From assembly GCF_023954335.1 (NCBI RefSeq), contig NZ_JAMLIE010000001.1, positions 992,001 through 1,056,000 on the forward strand: a stretch of DNA of 64,000 bases, read 5' to 3'. The notes under the pieces are model-generated. The model ran no database searches, was not told where the DNA came from, and worked only from the letters and a program-made list of their open reading frames with translations. Made by a program: the position numbers and the translations under genes. This DNA comes from Aquamicrobium sp. GTDB taxonomy: Bacteria; Pseudomonadota; Alphaproteobacteria; Rhizobiales; Rhizobiaceae. Positions 1 to 8,867 of the stretch are shown piece after piece. The stretch's first letter is position 1. Each line of letters opens with the position of its first letter.

Positions 1-102
1 CTGGCGACAGGCCGCGACTATCGCGACGCCATGCCGGTTTCCGGCATCCGGCAGGGCGCGGCGCAGGAACGGCTTGAAGTCCACATCACAGTCGAGCAGT
101 AG
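1..102 (+). CDS. Transglutaminase-like family protein, C-terminal fragment
   Basis: The first base is already inside a reading frame that runs to a TAG at 100-102, giving the last 33 residues of a protein that begins outside the window. The tail contains GRDYRDAMPVSG and ends LEVHITVEQ, which is the usual ending of the bacterial transglutaminase-like (cysteine protease fold) proteins found next to alpha-E proteins and Anbu. The Anbu gene follows after 34 bases, which supports the call. The catalytic Cys-His-Asp region is not in the window, so activity cannot be judged. Confidence 0.75.
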   Translation: MATGRDYRDAMPVSGIRQGAAQERLEVHITVEQ

Positions 103-136
103 TAGTCGGCGTCCAAAAAAGCATGGCGACTGATTC

Positions 137-865
137 ATGACCTATTGCGTCGGCCTCAAGATCGATCGCGGCCTCGTCTTCATGTCCGACACCCGCACCA
201 ATGCGGGCGTGGATTCGATCTCGACCTTCCGCAAGATGCATATCTGGGAGGAGCCGGGCGAGCGCGTCCTGGTGATGCTGTCGGCGGGCAACCTCGCCAC
301 CACGCAGGCGGTGGTCAGCCTGCTCGACGAGCGCTCCAAGGCGCCGGCCGACCGCGCGCCCTCGATCCTCCAGACGCCGTCGATGTACCAGACGGCGCGC
401 CTCGTCGGCGACACGGTCAAGGAGGTGATCTCCTCCTCGGCCCCGGCCGGCCAGAAGGCCGATTCCTTCGGCGCCTCTTTCATCCTCGGCGGGCAGATCA
501 AGGGCACGGAGCCGCGCCTCTTCCTGATCTACCCGGAAGGCAATTTCATCGAGACCTGCGAGGACACGCCCTTCTTCCAGATCGGCGAGACGAAATACGG
601 CAAGCCGATCCTCGTGCGCGCCTACGAGCCGTCGATGAGCTTCGCCGAGACGGCGAAGCTTCTGATGGTGTCGTTCGATTCCACCATCCGCTCGAACCTG
701 TCGGTCGGGCTGCCGCTCGACATGCTGTTCTACGAGCGCGACACATGGCGCGTCGGCTACCGCAAGCGCATCGGCCAGGACGACCCCTACTACCGTGAGA
801 TATCCGACGGCTGGTCGCACGCGCTGAAGGCCGCGTTCCAGAGCCTGCCCGATTTTCAGGAATAG
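137..865 (+). CDS. Anbu, ancestral proteasome beta-subunit homologue (proteasome-type peptidase)
   Basis: This 242-residue protein starts MTYCVGLK, so removal of Met1 would expose Thr as the N-terminal nucleophile of the Ntn-hydrolase fold. Asp18 (SDTRTN) and Lys33 (FRKMHIW) sit where the active-site Asp17 and Lys33 of proteasome beta subunits are expected. The length fits Anbu and exceeds HslV (about 175 residues). Known Anbu proteins form open helical or ring-like cytosolic assemblies, and their substrates are poorly known. The upstream transglutaminase gene is the standard partner, and a tailing, ATP-grasp-like peptide pathway has been suggested for such clusters. The start is the only suitable ATG; no strong ribosome-binding site precedes it. 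Confidence 0.9.
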   Translation: MTYCVGLKIDRGLVFMSDTRTNAGVDSISTFRKMHIWEEPGERVLVMLSAGNLATTQAVVSLLDERSKAPADRAPSILQTPSMYQTARLVGDTVKEVISSSAPAGQKADSFGASFILGGQIKGTEPRLFLIYPEGNFIETCEDTPFFQIGETKYGKPILVRAYEPSMSFAETAKLLMVSFDSTIRSNLSVGLPLDMLFYERDTWRVGYRKRIGQDDPYYREISDGWSHALKAAFQSLPDFQE

Positions 866-869
866 GTTC

Positions 870-1676
870 TCAGCCCGTACGCCGCAGCGCCGCGCGCATC
901 ATCGCCCGCACGCGCTCCTCGGCCTCGCGCGCCATCCGCTTGCGGTCCGTGCCGGGGCCGAACGCGACCGGCTCGCCGAAATGGATTTCGACGTCGATGC
1001 CGCCCTCGCGCATCAAGCGCGCCAGATGCGGGACCAGCGTCTGGTCGCCGATCCATGCCGCGCGCATGCGCTCGCGCCGGCTCATCGGCATGCCGTGCAG
1101 CCGCGTGTAGACGATGGCCACCGGCTGGATCGCCGCGCCGCGTTCCTCGCCCATCGCCATCTGCGCCGCCGCGAACAGGGTGGACTTGAACGGCAGCACC
1201 GAATTGCCGTCCGAGGTCGTGCCCTCGGGAAACAGCACCATCGGCTCGCCTCGCGCCAGCCGCGCCGCGATCTCGCCCGCCTGCTCGCCGGCGCGGCGCG
1301 GCCGTGCGCGGTCGATGAAGACGGTGCGCTGGAGCTTGGCCAGCCGGCCGAACAGCGGCCAGCCGGCGACTTCCGCCTTGGCGATGAAATGAACGTCCGC
1401 CGCCGCGCCGAGCGCCATGATGTCGGTCCACGAGACATGGTTGGCGGCGATCAGCAGCGGCCGCGCTTCGGCCGGACTGCCATGGACATGGACGCGCAGG
1501 CCGAGCAGGCGCGTCACCATGCGGTGCCACAGGCGCGGCACGCGGCGCTCGTCCAGGAACGGCGCGCGCAGGGCCAGCGCCTGCCACGCCATCAGCGGCG
1601 GTGTGGCGGCGGCGAAGGCGAGGAGCCCCAGCGCCAGCCGCGCATTGCCCGTGACGGTCCTTGCCCGCTTCGCCAT
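870..1676 (-). CDS. plsC: 1-acyl-sn-glycerol-3-phosphate acyltransferase (PlsC family)
   Basis: The 268-residue protein would acylate lysophosphatidic acid to phosphatidic acid at the inner membrane. It has the acyltransferase box NHVSWTD (HX4D) and the second conserved block FPEGTTSDG, followed by a basic region. The N-terminus holds a hydrophobic segment (LALGLLAFAAATPPLMAW) that fits a membrane anchor. The ATG at 1676 (MAKRARTV) is chosen because the frame upstream runs into a dispersed intergenic repeat. It converges on the Anbu gene with only 4 bases between the stop codons. It could equally be an ornithine-lipid OlsA-type acyltransferase, a related rhizobial enzyme. Confidence 0.85.
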   Translation of the reverse strand: MAKRARTVTGNARLALGLLAFAAATPPLMAWQALALRAPFLDERRVPRLWHRMVTRLLGLRVHVHGSPAEARPLLIAANHVSWTDIMALGAAADVHFIAKAEVAGWPLFGRLAKLQRTVFIDRARPRRAGEQAGEIAARLARGEPMVLFPEGTTSDGNSVLPFKSTLFAAAQMAMGEERGAAIQPVAIVYTRLHGMPMSRRERMRAAWIGDQTLVPHLARLMREGGIDVEIHFGEPVAFGPGTDRKRMAREAEERVRAMMRAALRRTG

Positions 1677-1722
1677 CGTCCGTTCCGTTCGCGCAGGCCT
1701 GTTTTCCCGACCCTGCTCTAGC

Positions 1723-1824
1723 GCAGCGGGCGTTCTGACGAACGCTGCTTCCGCTGCTCCAGCTTCTTTTCCTGGCCGCATTTATGCGACGTCAGACGAT
1801 TCCGTCTGACTGCAAAATGCTCTA
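1723..1824 (-). repeat. Dispersed structured intergenic repeat, family A, copy 1
   Basis: This 102-bp element is repeated at 25661-25762 on the other strand with 98 of 102 bases identical by eye. Read on the minus strand it begins TAGAGCATTTTGCAG and holds three hairpins: TCAGACG-GAAT-CGTCTGA, CGCAT-AA-ATGCG and GCGTTC-GTCA-GAACGC. Its first three bases are the stop codon of rimI. Such elements resemble the mobile palindromic repeats of rhizobial genomes, but the family name is not established here. Confidence 0.8.
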
Positions 1825-2313
1825 GCGCAGGTCGCGGCGCATGACGAGCGCGGCGGTCTTCGCCGCGCCGGGCTTGTCGTAATAGGCGGGGCGGCGGGCG
1901 ACTTCCTCGAAGCCGAGCCGGCGGTAGAGCACGATGGCCGGCAGGTTGGTCTCGTCGACCTCGAGGAACAGCGCCTCGGCGCGCTCGCCGTGGAGGTGCC
2001 GCAGCACCGCCTCCATCAGCTCGCGGCCGATCCCGTGCCGGCGCCATGCCCGTGCCACGGCGATGGTGAGGATCTCGCCCTCGCCGGCAGCGAGCCGGGC
2101 GAGCACGAAGCCGGCCGGCGCTTCCGCCCGGTGGCCGACCCGCCACGCGCCGAAGCCGAACACCGCCTGCTGCGACAGAAGCGTCTCGAACTCGCCGCCC
2201 GACCACGGGCGGACGAAATCCTCGCGGTGGATGGCGGGAAGGAGCCTCGCATCGTTCTCGCTCAACCGCTCTACCGCGAACTCGGTGGCGCGCGAGAGGA
2301 AGGGTATCTTCAC
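1822..2313 (-). CDS. rimI: Ribosomal-protein-alanine N-acetyltransferase RimI-like (GNAT)
   Basis: This 163-residue GNAT protein would transfer acetyl from acetyl-CoA to an N-terminal alanine (S18 in E. coli RimI). The acetyl-CoA site is visible as ARAWRRHGIGRELM (R/Q-x-x-G-x-G/A), followed by the FLEVDETNLPAIVLYRRLGF block typical of RimI, with the catalytic Tyr in RPAYYDKPG. The GTG at 2313 is chosen because it overlaps the tsaB stop in GTGA, indicating translational coupling; tsaB-rimI is a common pair. The stop codon lies in the family A repeat, so the last residues border the repeat. Confidence 0.88.
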   Translation of the reverse strand: MKIPFLSRATEFAVERLSENDARLLPAIHREDFVRPWSGGEFETLLSQQAVFGFGAWRVGHRAEAPAGFVLARLAAGEGEILTIAVARAWRRHGIGRELMEAVLRHLHGERAEALFLEVDETNLPAIVLYRRLGFEEVARRPAYYDKPGAAKTAALVMRRDLR

Positions 2314-2945
2314 GGCAACGCCTTTCGCGGCAGGGCGAAGCCCTCCTGCGGCTTGGCGTCGGCCTCGCGCAGGTAAAGCGGCTTCGGCTTCGCGGGCGGC
2401 GCGCCCGCCGCCAGCTTCTCCGCGCCGCACCGTGCATAAATGGCGATGTCCGCCGTCTTTCCCGCAGCGAGCAAGATATCTCTCCTGTCGCGGATCAGCG
2501 TGTCCGCCGCCGCCAGTGCAAGCGCGGCGGGGCCGAAAGTCAATTCGCCGGCGGCGGAAAATGCGGCGACATAGGCTTGTCCGCGTCCGGCCTCGATCCG
2601 CGCCAGAGCGGGGCGGCCGGGGCTCTCCTCCCGCGCCTGCCGCGCCAGCGCCTCCAGCGTGGTGACGCCGACGGCCGGAACGCCGAGCGCCAGCGCCAGC
2701 CCGCGCGCGGCGGCGACGCCGACGCGCACCCCGGTGAACGAGCCCGGCCCGACCGCGACGACGATCGCGCCGAGATCGGCATAGGTCGAACCGGCCTTCG
2801 CCAGCGCCTCGTCGATCACCGCCATCAGGCGCTCGGCGTGGCCCTTGCCCAGCTCGAGGGTGCAGCGTCCGCGCTCGCCCGCCTCCGTGTCCCACACGCA
2901 GGCGGCGCACAGATCGGCAGCGGTGTCGATCGCCAGCAGGCGCAC
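2310..2945 (-). CDS. tsaB: tRNA threonylcarbamoyladenosine biosynthesis protein TsaB
   Basis: The 211-residue protein is the dimerising scaffold that, with TsaD and TsaE, transfers the threonylcarbamoyl group to A37 of ANN-decoding tRNAs. The ASKHA-fold start VRLLAIDTAADLCAACV, the block GKGHAERLMAVID and the signature GPGSFTGVRVGVAAARGLA are diagnostic. The GTG start at 2945 is the first codon of the conserved beta strand, and the upstream frame is non-homologous. It is followed directly by rimI with a 4-base overlap and preceded by glcB, whose stop is 17 bases upstream. Confidence 0.92.
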   Translation of the reverse strand: MRLLAIDTAADLCAACVWDTEAGERGRCTLELGKGHAERLMAVIDEALAKAGSTYADLGAIVVAVGPGSFTGVRVGVAAARGLALALGVPAVGVTTLEALARQAREESPGRPALARIEAGRGQAYVAAFSAAGELTFGPAALALAAADTLIRDRRDILLAAGKTADIAIYARCGAEKLAAGAPPAKPKPLYLREADAKPQEGFALPRKALP

Positions 2946-2962
2946 GTTTTTGCCAGCCTCCG

Positions 2963-5140
2963 TCAGCCCGCCCGGTCGCGCGCCTTCAGCTCCAGCCGGC
3001 GGGCGTGCAGCACCGGTTCGGTGTAGCCGGAGGGCTGCTCGCGGCCCTTGAAGACGAGGTCGAGCGCGGCCTGGAAGGCGACGGATTTTTCGAAGTCGGG
3101 AGCCATCGGCCGGTAGAGCGGATCGCCCGCGTTCTGCCGGTCGACCACCGCCGCCATCTCCTTCATCACCTCCATCACCTCGTCCTTCGTGACGACGCCG
3201 TGATGCAGCCAGTTGGCGAGGTGCTGCGAGGAGATGCGCAGCGTCGCGCGGTCCTCCATCAGGCCGACATCGTTGATGTCCGGCACCTTGGAGCAGCCGA
3301 CGCCTTGGTCGATCCAGCGCACGACATAGCCGAGGATGCCCTGCGCGTTGTTGCGGATTTCCTGGCGCTTGTCCGCGTCCGGCCAGTTCGGCCGCGTTGC
3401 CACCGGCACCGAGAGGATGTCGGCGAGCTTCGCCCGCGGCCGGTTCTTGAATCCCTCCTGCACGGCATGGACGTCGACGCGGTGGTAATGCGTGGCGTGC
3501 AGCGTCGCCGCCGTCGGCGAGGGTACCCAGGCGGTGTTCGCGCCGGCCTTGGGATGGGCGATCTTCTGCTCCAGCATCGCCGCCATCAGGTCGGGCATCG
3601 CCCACATGCCCTTGCCGATCTGGGCGCGGCCGGCGAGGCCGCATTCGAGGCCGATGTCGACGTTCCACTGCTCGTATGCGGAAATCCACGCCGCCTGCTT
3701 CATGTCGCCCTTGCGGATCATCGGGCCGGCTTCCATCGAGGTGTGGATCTCGTCGCCGGTGCGGTCGAGGAAGCCGGTGTTGATGAACACCACCCGGTTC
3801 TTCGCCGCGCGGATCGCTTCCTTGAGGTTGACCGTGGTGCGGCGCTCCTCGTCCATGATGCCCATCTTGATCGTCGCCGGCGCCATGCCGAGCACGGCCT
3901 CGACGCGGCCGAACAGCTCGGCGGCGAAGGCGACCTCGTCCGGTCCGTGCATCTTGGGCTTGACCACATACATCGAGCCGGCGCGGGAATTGGCGCGCCT
4001 TCCGTTTTTGCCGATGTCGTGCAGCGCGATCAGCGCCGTCACCGCCGCGTCCATGATCCCCTCGGGGATTTCCGTGCCGTCCTTGAGCAGGATCGCCGGG
4101 TTGGTCATCAGGTGGCCGACATTGCGCACCAGCATCAGCGAGCGGCCGGGAAGCGTCAGCTTCGAGCCATCAGCGGCCGTGTAGTCGCGGTCGGGGCTGA
4201 GCGTGCGGGTGAAGGTCTTGCCGTCCTTGTCGATCCGCTCCTCGAGGTCGCCCTTCATCAGGCCGAGCCAGTTGCGGTAGGCCGCGACCTTGTCCTCGGC
4301 GTCGACGGCCGCGATCGAATCCTCGAGGTCCTGGATGGTCGACAACGCCGATTCAAGGATCACGTCGGCGATGCCGGCCTTGTCGGTCCTGCCGATGGGG
4401 TGGTCGCGGTCGATGACGATCTCGACGTGGAGGCCGTTCTTTTTCAGGAGCACCGACGAGGGAGCCGAGGGTTCGCCGCGATAACCGGCGAGCTGCGCCC
4501 CGTCGAGCGGCCCGGTGATCTCGCCGTTCTCCAGCGTGACCGCGAGCCGGCCCATGGCGACGTCGAAGCCGGTGACGTCCGCCCAGCTCGCCCGGTCGAG
4601 CGGCACGCTGTCGTCGAGGAAGGCCTTCGCCCAGGCGATGACCCTGTCGCCCCGCGCCGGGTTGTAGCCCTTGCCCTTCTCCGCGCCGCCGTCCTCCGGG
4701 ATGGCGTCGGTGCCGTAGAGCGCGTCGTAGAGCGAGCCCCAGCGCGCATTGGCGGCGTTGAGCGCATAGCGCGCGTTCATCACCGGCACGACGAGCTGCG
4801 GGCCCGCGACATGGGCGATCTCGCCGTCGACCTCGCCGGTGGTGACGGAGAAGGCCGGGCCTTCCGGCAAGAGGTAGCCGATCTCCCGCAGGAACGCCTC
4901 GTAGACGCCAAGGTCGGACGGCGCGCCGTTCCGGCGGTGCCAGTCGTTGATCTTTTCCTGCAACTCGTCGCGGCGGGCGAGCAGCGCCTTGTTCTTCGGC
5001 GCGAGGTCGTGGGCGATGGTCGAAAGCCCGCTCCAGAAGGCGGCCTTGTCCACGCCCGTGCCCGGCAGGGCTTCGTCGTTGACGAAGTCGTACAGCGCGC
5101 GCGCGACCTGAAGACCGTCGATCTCAACCCTCTGCGTCAT
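2963..5140 (-). CDS. glcB: Malate synthase G
   Basis: The 725-residue length matches monomeric malate synthase G (about 723 residues), which condenses glyoxylate and acetyl-CoA to malate. Visible signatures are LEDSIAAVDAEDKVAAYRNW, the nucleotide loop RSLMLVRNVGHLMTNPA, GRRANSRAGSMYVVKPKMHGPDEV and the late block WPDADKRQEIRNNAQGILGY. The ATG at 5140 (MTQRVEIDG) is preceded by a good GGAG/GAGGA ribosome-binding site. No glycolate operon surrounds it. The gene is transcribed toward tsaB and may share its transcript, since the gap is 17 bases. Confidence 0.96.
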   Translation of the reverse strand: MTQRVEIDGLQVARALYDFVNDEALPGTGVDKAAFWSGLSTIAHDLAPKNKALLARRDELQEKINDWHRRNGAPSDLGVYEAFLREIGYLLPEGPAFSVTTGEVDGEIAHVAGPQLVVPVMNARYALNAANARWGSLYDALYGTDAIPEDGGAEKGKGYNPARGDRVIAWAKAFLDDSVPLDRASWADVTGFDVAMGRLAVTLENGEITGPLDGAQLAGYRGEPSAPSSVLLKKNGLHVEIVIDRDHPIGRTDKAGIADVILESALSTIQDLEDSIAAVDAEDKVAAYRNWLGLMKGDLEERIDKDGKTFTRTLSPDRDYTAADGSKLTLPGRSLMLVRNVGHLMTNPAILLKDGTEIPEGIMDAAVTALIALHDIGKNGRRANSRAGSMYVVKPKMHGPDEVAFAAELFGRVEAVLGMAPATIKMGIMDEERRTTVNLKEAIRAAKNRVVFINTGFLDRTGDEIHTSMEAGPMIRKGDMKQAAWISAYEQWNVDIGLECGLAGRAQIGKGMWAMPDLMAAMLEQKIAHPKAGANTAWVPSPTAATLHATHYHRVDVHAVQEGFKNRPRAKLADILSVPVATRPNWPDADKRQEIRNNAQGILGYVVRWIDQGVGCSKVPDINDVGLMEDRATLRISSQHLANWLHHGVVTKDEVMEVMKEMAAVVDRQNAGDPLYRPMAPDFEKSVAFQAALDLVFKGREQPSGYTEPVLHARRLELKARDRAG

Positions 5141-5280
5141 TCCTCGCTCCTTCACGTCAATGGCCACCGACACCGGATGTCGACATGCCTTCACCATGCG
5201 GGGGCGCCAAGGTCAATCCGCCGAATGGCTGAAACTGTTCAACGCGGCCGCCGGCAATCCGCTTCCGGGGCGGCGGACGT

Positions 5281-5322
5281 CCGGATAGATCCGGGCTGCC
5301 GCTCCGACTGCAGAATGCTCTA
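5281..5322 (-). repeat. Degenerate family A repeat end
   Basis: Read on the minus strand this stretch begins TAGAGCATTCTGCAGTC, close to the first bases of the two full family A copies (TAGAGCATTTTGCAG). It then diverges, ending in another hairpin, CCGGAT-AG-ATCCGG. As at rimI, the TAG is the stop codon of the adjacent gene (here hyuA). It is either a truncated or a diverged copy. Confidence 0.5.
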
Positions 5323-7350
5323 GCGGGCGATCCGCGGCCGGCCGCTGGCGCTCGCGGTGACGATGGCCTCGACGAAGGCGCGCTCGCCGTCGATGTCGGC
5401 CGCGCGGATGTCGCGCGCAACGGCGACCTCCACCGTGTCGGCTCCGGCCTCGGCCGCGCGCGTCGCCGCCGCCGCGCGCGCCAGCCGCTCCGCCTCGTCG
5501 AGCGCCGCCTCCTCGCTGGCGAAATCGGCGATGCCGTCGGCCGAGGCGAGGCGGTAGAGGCCCGGCTGCGGCTGGGACACCTGCACTTCAGCCGTCACCC
5601 GCACCTGCCCGACCACCGCGCCGAGCGCGTTGGCGACGTCGGTGTCCTGCGGCACCACGCACGCGTTGCCGACGAGGCCGGACAGTGCCGCGTAGTGCAG
5701 CGGCGCCGACGCGCCGAGGCCGATCACCGGCCGGTCGAGGCCGATGGAAAGCCGTGCGATGCCGCCCGCGCCGTCGAGCGCGCGCTGGACCAGCCGGTGG
5801 GCGACGGTCGGCGCGCCCTCCATCCCGTCCTCGACCAGCGCCGTTTCCAGGATCGCCTCGGCCGAGCGCCGGGTGACGGCGTCGAGGACGCGGGCGCTGA
5901 TCTCCTCGGCGTCGGGCGCGATCGGGTTGCCGGCCCCATCGCGCCGGCGGCCGAACAGCGTGGCGCCGAGCCGTGCGGCCTCCGCGTTCCAGTTGGTCTG
6001 GCGTCCCAGCGCATGGGCGGCGTCCGAGGGCGTGAAGCCGCTGATATGGACGAGGCCGCGCGCCACCAGCCGGTCGAGCGTCACCCCTTGCACGGTCGAG
6101 GCGAGCAGTCGGTCAAGCGGCTGCGGCGCGCCGTCGATGGCGGCGTAGAGCCTTTCCTCTGCCGCCGACAGGCCGGCCGCCAGCCGCTCGGGAACGCCGG
6201 TGCGCAGGGCGAAGCGGCCGTCGAGCCGGCCGGGGCTGCGTGCCGTCGCCTGCCGTTCGAGCGCCTCGATCACGGTCGCGCCATGGATATGTGCCGCGAG
6301 CGACAGCGGCACCAGCCGGCGCGGGCCGAGGACGAGGCGCGGCGCAAGGCCCCCGTCCTCCAGCCGGATCTCGGAATCGCCGCCGAGGCCGAAGGTGCGC
6401 ATGGCGACCGCCTCGACCATGGTGCGATATGTGCCGACCGTCGCGCCTTCCGGGTCGAGGCGCGGCCGCCCTCCTTCCAGCACGGCGACGTCGGTGGTCG
6501 TGCCGCCGATGTCGGAGACGACGGCGCTTTCCAGCCCGGTCAGGTGGCGCGCGCCGACGAGGCTCGCCGCCGGGCCGGACAGGATGGTCTCGATCGGCCG
6601 CAGGCGCGCGAAGGCGGCCGAGACCAGCGCGCCGTCGCCGCGCACCACCATCAGCGGGGCGGCGATGCCGCGCCCGGCGAGGAAGCCTTCTGTCGCCGCC
6701 ACCAGCCGGTCGATCATCGCGATCAGCCGGGCGTTGAGCAGCGTGGTCAGCGCCCGGCGCGGCCCGCCGAGCTTTGCGGACAATTCGTGGCTCATCGTCA
6801 CCGGCAGGCCGGTCCGATGGCGGATCAGTTCCGCCGCCGCCAGTTCGTGCCCGGGGTTGCGCACCGCGAAATAGGCGCAGACGGCGAAGCCGGACACCGT
6901 TGGCCCAAGGCCGGGCAGGGCGTCCTCCAGCGCGGCAAGGTCGAGCCGCGCCGGATTGCCGTGAACGTCGTGGCCGCCGGGCAGGAAGATCACGGGGTCG
7001 GTGCCGAGCGCCGCGCGCAGGCGGTCGCGCTCGAGGTCGGCGTCGGAAAAGCCGATCATGACGAGGCAGACGCGCCCGCCCTGTCCCTCGACCAGCGCGT
7101 TGGTGGCGAGCGTCGTCGACATCGACACCAGTGCAATGGAGGACGGCGCGGCCGCCGCCTTCTCCAGCACCGCGCCCGCCGCGCCGGCGATGCCGACCGC
7201 GAGGTCGTGGCGCGTGGTCAGCGCCTTGGCCTTGGCGACGATCTCGCCACTAGGCCCGCGATCCGGCGCCCACAGCACCGCGTCGGTGTAGGTGCCGCCG
7301 GTGTCGATGCCGAGGAAAAGGCCGGGATTTTCTGGTTCACGCCGCGTCAT
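5320..7350 (-). CDS. Hydantoinase/oxoprolinase family protein (HyuA-like)
   Basis: The 676-residue protein has both hallmarks of the ASKHA-type hydantoinase A/oxoprolinase family: an N-terminal phosphate loop FLGIDTGGTYTDAVL (about residues 11-25) and an internal SDIGGTTTDVAVLEGG. Known members hydrolyse cyclic amides (N-methylhydantoin, 5-oxoproline) with ATP, or carboxylate ketones, usually together with a HyuB subunit. No hyuB is present here, so this is a stand-alone, substrate-unknown member. ATG 7350 (MTRREPEN) is chosen over upstream alternatives because it directly precedes the conserved domain. The stop lies in a repeat remnant. Confidence 0.85.
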   Translation of the reverse strand: MTRREPENPGLFLGIDTGGTYTDAVLWAPDRGPSGEIVAKAKALTTRHDLAVGIAGAAGAVLEKAAAAPSSIALVSMSTTLATNALVEGQGGRVCLVMIGFSDADLERDRLRAALGTDPVIFLPGGHDVHGNPARLDLAALEDALPGLGPTVSGFAVCAYFAVRNPGHELAAAELIRHRTGLPVTMSHELSAKLGGPRRALTTLLNARLIAMIDRLVAATEGFLAGRGIAAPLMVVRGDGALVSAAFARLRPIETILSGPAASLVGARHLTGLESAVVSDIGGTTTDVAVLEGGRPRLDPEGATVGTYRTMVEAVAMRTFGLGGDSEIRLEDGGLAPRLVLGPRRLVPLSLAAHIHGATVIEALERQATARSPGRLDGRFALRTGVPERLAAGLSAAEERLYAAIDGAPQPLDRLLASTVQGVTLDRLVARGLVHISGFTPSDAAHALGRQTNWNAEAARLGATLFGRRRDGAGNPIAPDAEEISARVLDAVTRRSAEAILETALVEDGMEGAPTVAHRLVQRALDGAGGIARLSIGLDRPVIGLGASAPLHYAALSGLVGNACVVPQDTDVANALGAVVGQVRVTAEVQVSQPQPGLYRLASADGIADFASEEAALDEAERLARAAAATRAAEAGADTVEVAVARDIRAADIDGERAFVEAIVTASASGRPRIAR

Positions 7351-7434
7351 GACAGCGGCTTTAGCCCATCGGGCGGGCATAAGCATCTGTCATTTGTCAT
7401 GGAAAGGCGCTAGAGGAACGGCCAGAGGACAAAG

Positions 7435-8835
7435 ATGGAACTGAACGACACGATCGCCCGCGACGAGCCCGCCGCCGCGCCCGCTTCTTCCGCCCAGCCG
7501 AAGAAGGTCTTCGTCAAGACCTATGGCTGCCAGATGAACGTCTACGATTCGCAGCGCATGGCCGATGCGCTGGCGGCGGATGGCTATACACCGACCGACG
7601 CGATCGAGGACGCCGACCTTGTCCTGCTCAACACCTGCCACATCCGCGAGAAGGCGGCCGAGAAGGTCTATTCCGAGCTCGGCCGCATCCGCAAGCTGAA
7701 GGCCGAGCGCGGCGAGCGCGGCCGCGAGACCATCGTCGGCGTCGCCGGCTGCGTGGCGCAGGCGGAAGGCGACGAGATCATCCGCCGCGCGCCCGTGGTC
7801 GATCTGGTGATCGGGCCGCAGACCTATCACCGCCTGCCGCAAGCGGTGAGGAAGGCGCGTGCCGGCGAGAAGGTGGTCGAGACCGACTACGCCATCGAGG
7901 ACAAGTTCGAGCGCCTGCCGGCGCTGCGCAGGGCCGAGGTGCGCAGTCGCGGCGTCACCGCGTTCCTGACCGTGCAGGAAGGCTGCGACAAGTTCTGCAC
8001 CTTCTGCGTCGTGCCCTATACGCGCGGCTCGGAGACCTCGCGCCCGGTGGCGCAGATTCTCGCCGAGGCGCAGCGGCTGGCCGAGGCCGGCGTGCGCGAG
8101 GTGACGCTGCTCGGCCAGAACGTCAACGCCTGGCATGGCGAGGGCCCGGACGGCTCCGAATGGGGCCTCGGGCGGCTGCTTTTCCGGCTGGCCGAGGTGC
8201 CCGGCATCGCCCGCCTGCGCTACACGACCAGCCACCCGCGCGACATGGACGACGCGCTGATCGCCGCCCATCGCGATCTTCCCGCGCTGATGCCCTATCT
8301 CCATCTGCCCGTGCAGGCTGGGTCCGACCGCATCCTGAAAGCCATGAACCGCCGCCATACGGCCGACGATTACCTCAGGCTGATCGGGCGCATCCGCGCG
8401 GCCAACCCCGACATCGCCATGTCGGGCGACTTCATCGTCGGCTTCCCCGGCGAGACCGACGCGGATTTCGACGCGACCATGCGCCTCGTGCGCGAGGTCG
8501 GGTACGCGCAGGCCTTCTCGTTCAAATATTCGCCGCGCCCGGGAACGCCTGGGGCCGAAATGCCGTTGCATGTCGCGGAGCATGTGAAGGACGAGAGGTT
8601 GCAGGCGTTGCAGGCATTGCTCGGCGAGCAGCAGGCCGCGTTCCTGAAAAGCCGCGTCGGCCTGGCCATGGACGTGCTGATCGAGAAGCCCGGCCGCCAG
8701 CCCGGCCAGATCGTCGGCCGCTCGCCTTGGCTCCAGCCGGTAATCGTTGATGAAAAGGCCGGGGAAATCGGCGACATTGTCAGGGTGCGAATCACGAAGA
8801 CCGGCCATGCCAGCCTCTTTTCCGAGCCGGTTTGA
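7435..8835 (+). CDS. miaB: tRNA-2-methylthio-N6-dimethylallyladenosine synthase MiaB
   Basis: This 466-residue radical-SAM methylthiotransferase adds the 2-methylthio group to i6A37 of tRNAs reading U-starting codons. The N-terminal UPF0004 domain begins KVFVKTYGCQMNVYDS with Cys32 as first ligand of the auxiliary cluster; NTCHIREKA and GCVAQAEG supply the next ones. The radical-SAM motif CDKFCTFC is at Cys184, 188 and 191, and a C-terminal TRAM domain ends the protein. It opens the classical Rhizobiales order miaB-phoH-ybeY-CBS protein, all on the plus strand with minimal gaps. Confidence 0.97.
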   Translation: MELNDTIARDEPAAAPASSAQPKKVFVKTYGCQMNVYDSQRMADALAADGYTPTDAIEDADLVLLNTCHIREKAAEKVYSELGRIRKLKAERGERGRETIVGVAGCVAQAEGDEIIRRAPVVDLVIGPQTYHRLPQAVRKARAGEKVVETDYAIEDKFERLPALRRAEVRSRGVTAFLTVQEGCDKFCTFCVVPYTRGSETSRPVAQILAEAQRLAEAGVREVTLLGQNVNAWHGEGPDGSEWGLGRLLFRLAEVPGIARLRYTTSHPRDMDDALIAAHRDLPALMPYLHLPVQAGSDRILKAMNRRHTADDYLRLIGRIRAANPDIAMSGDFIVGFPGETDADFDATMRLVREVGYAQAFSFKYSPRPGTPGAEMPLHVAEHVKDERLQALQALLGEQQAAFLKSRVGLAMDVLIEKPGRQPGQIVGRSPWLQPVIVDEKAGEIGDIVRVRITKTGHASLFSEPV

Positions 8836-8867
8836 GGGAGGGCGACCGTCCTGAGAAGGAGAGACGC

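Noticed and set aside
3005..5323. A very long open frame antisense to malate synthase G
   Set aside because: It is Arg/His/Val-rich with no family signature. High-GC genes commonly leave the opposite strand open; glcB itself is unambiguous.
5695..7413. A 570-codon frame antisense to the hydantoinase-like gene
   Set aside because: Composition is that of a mirror frame, and the sense protein has clear motifs.
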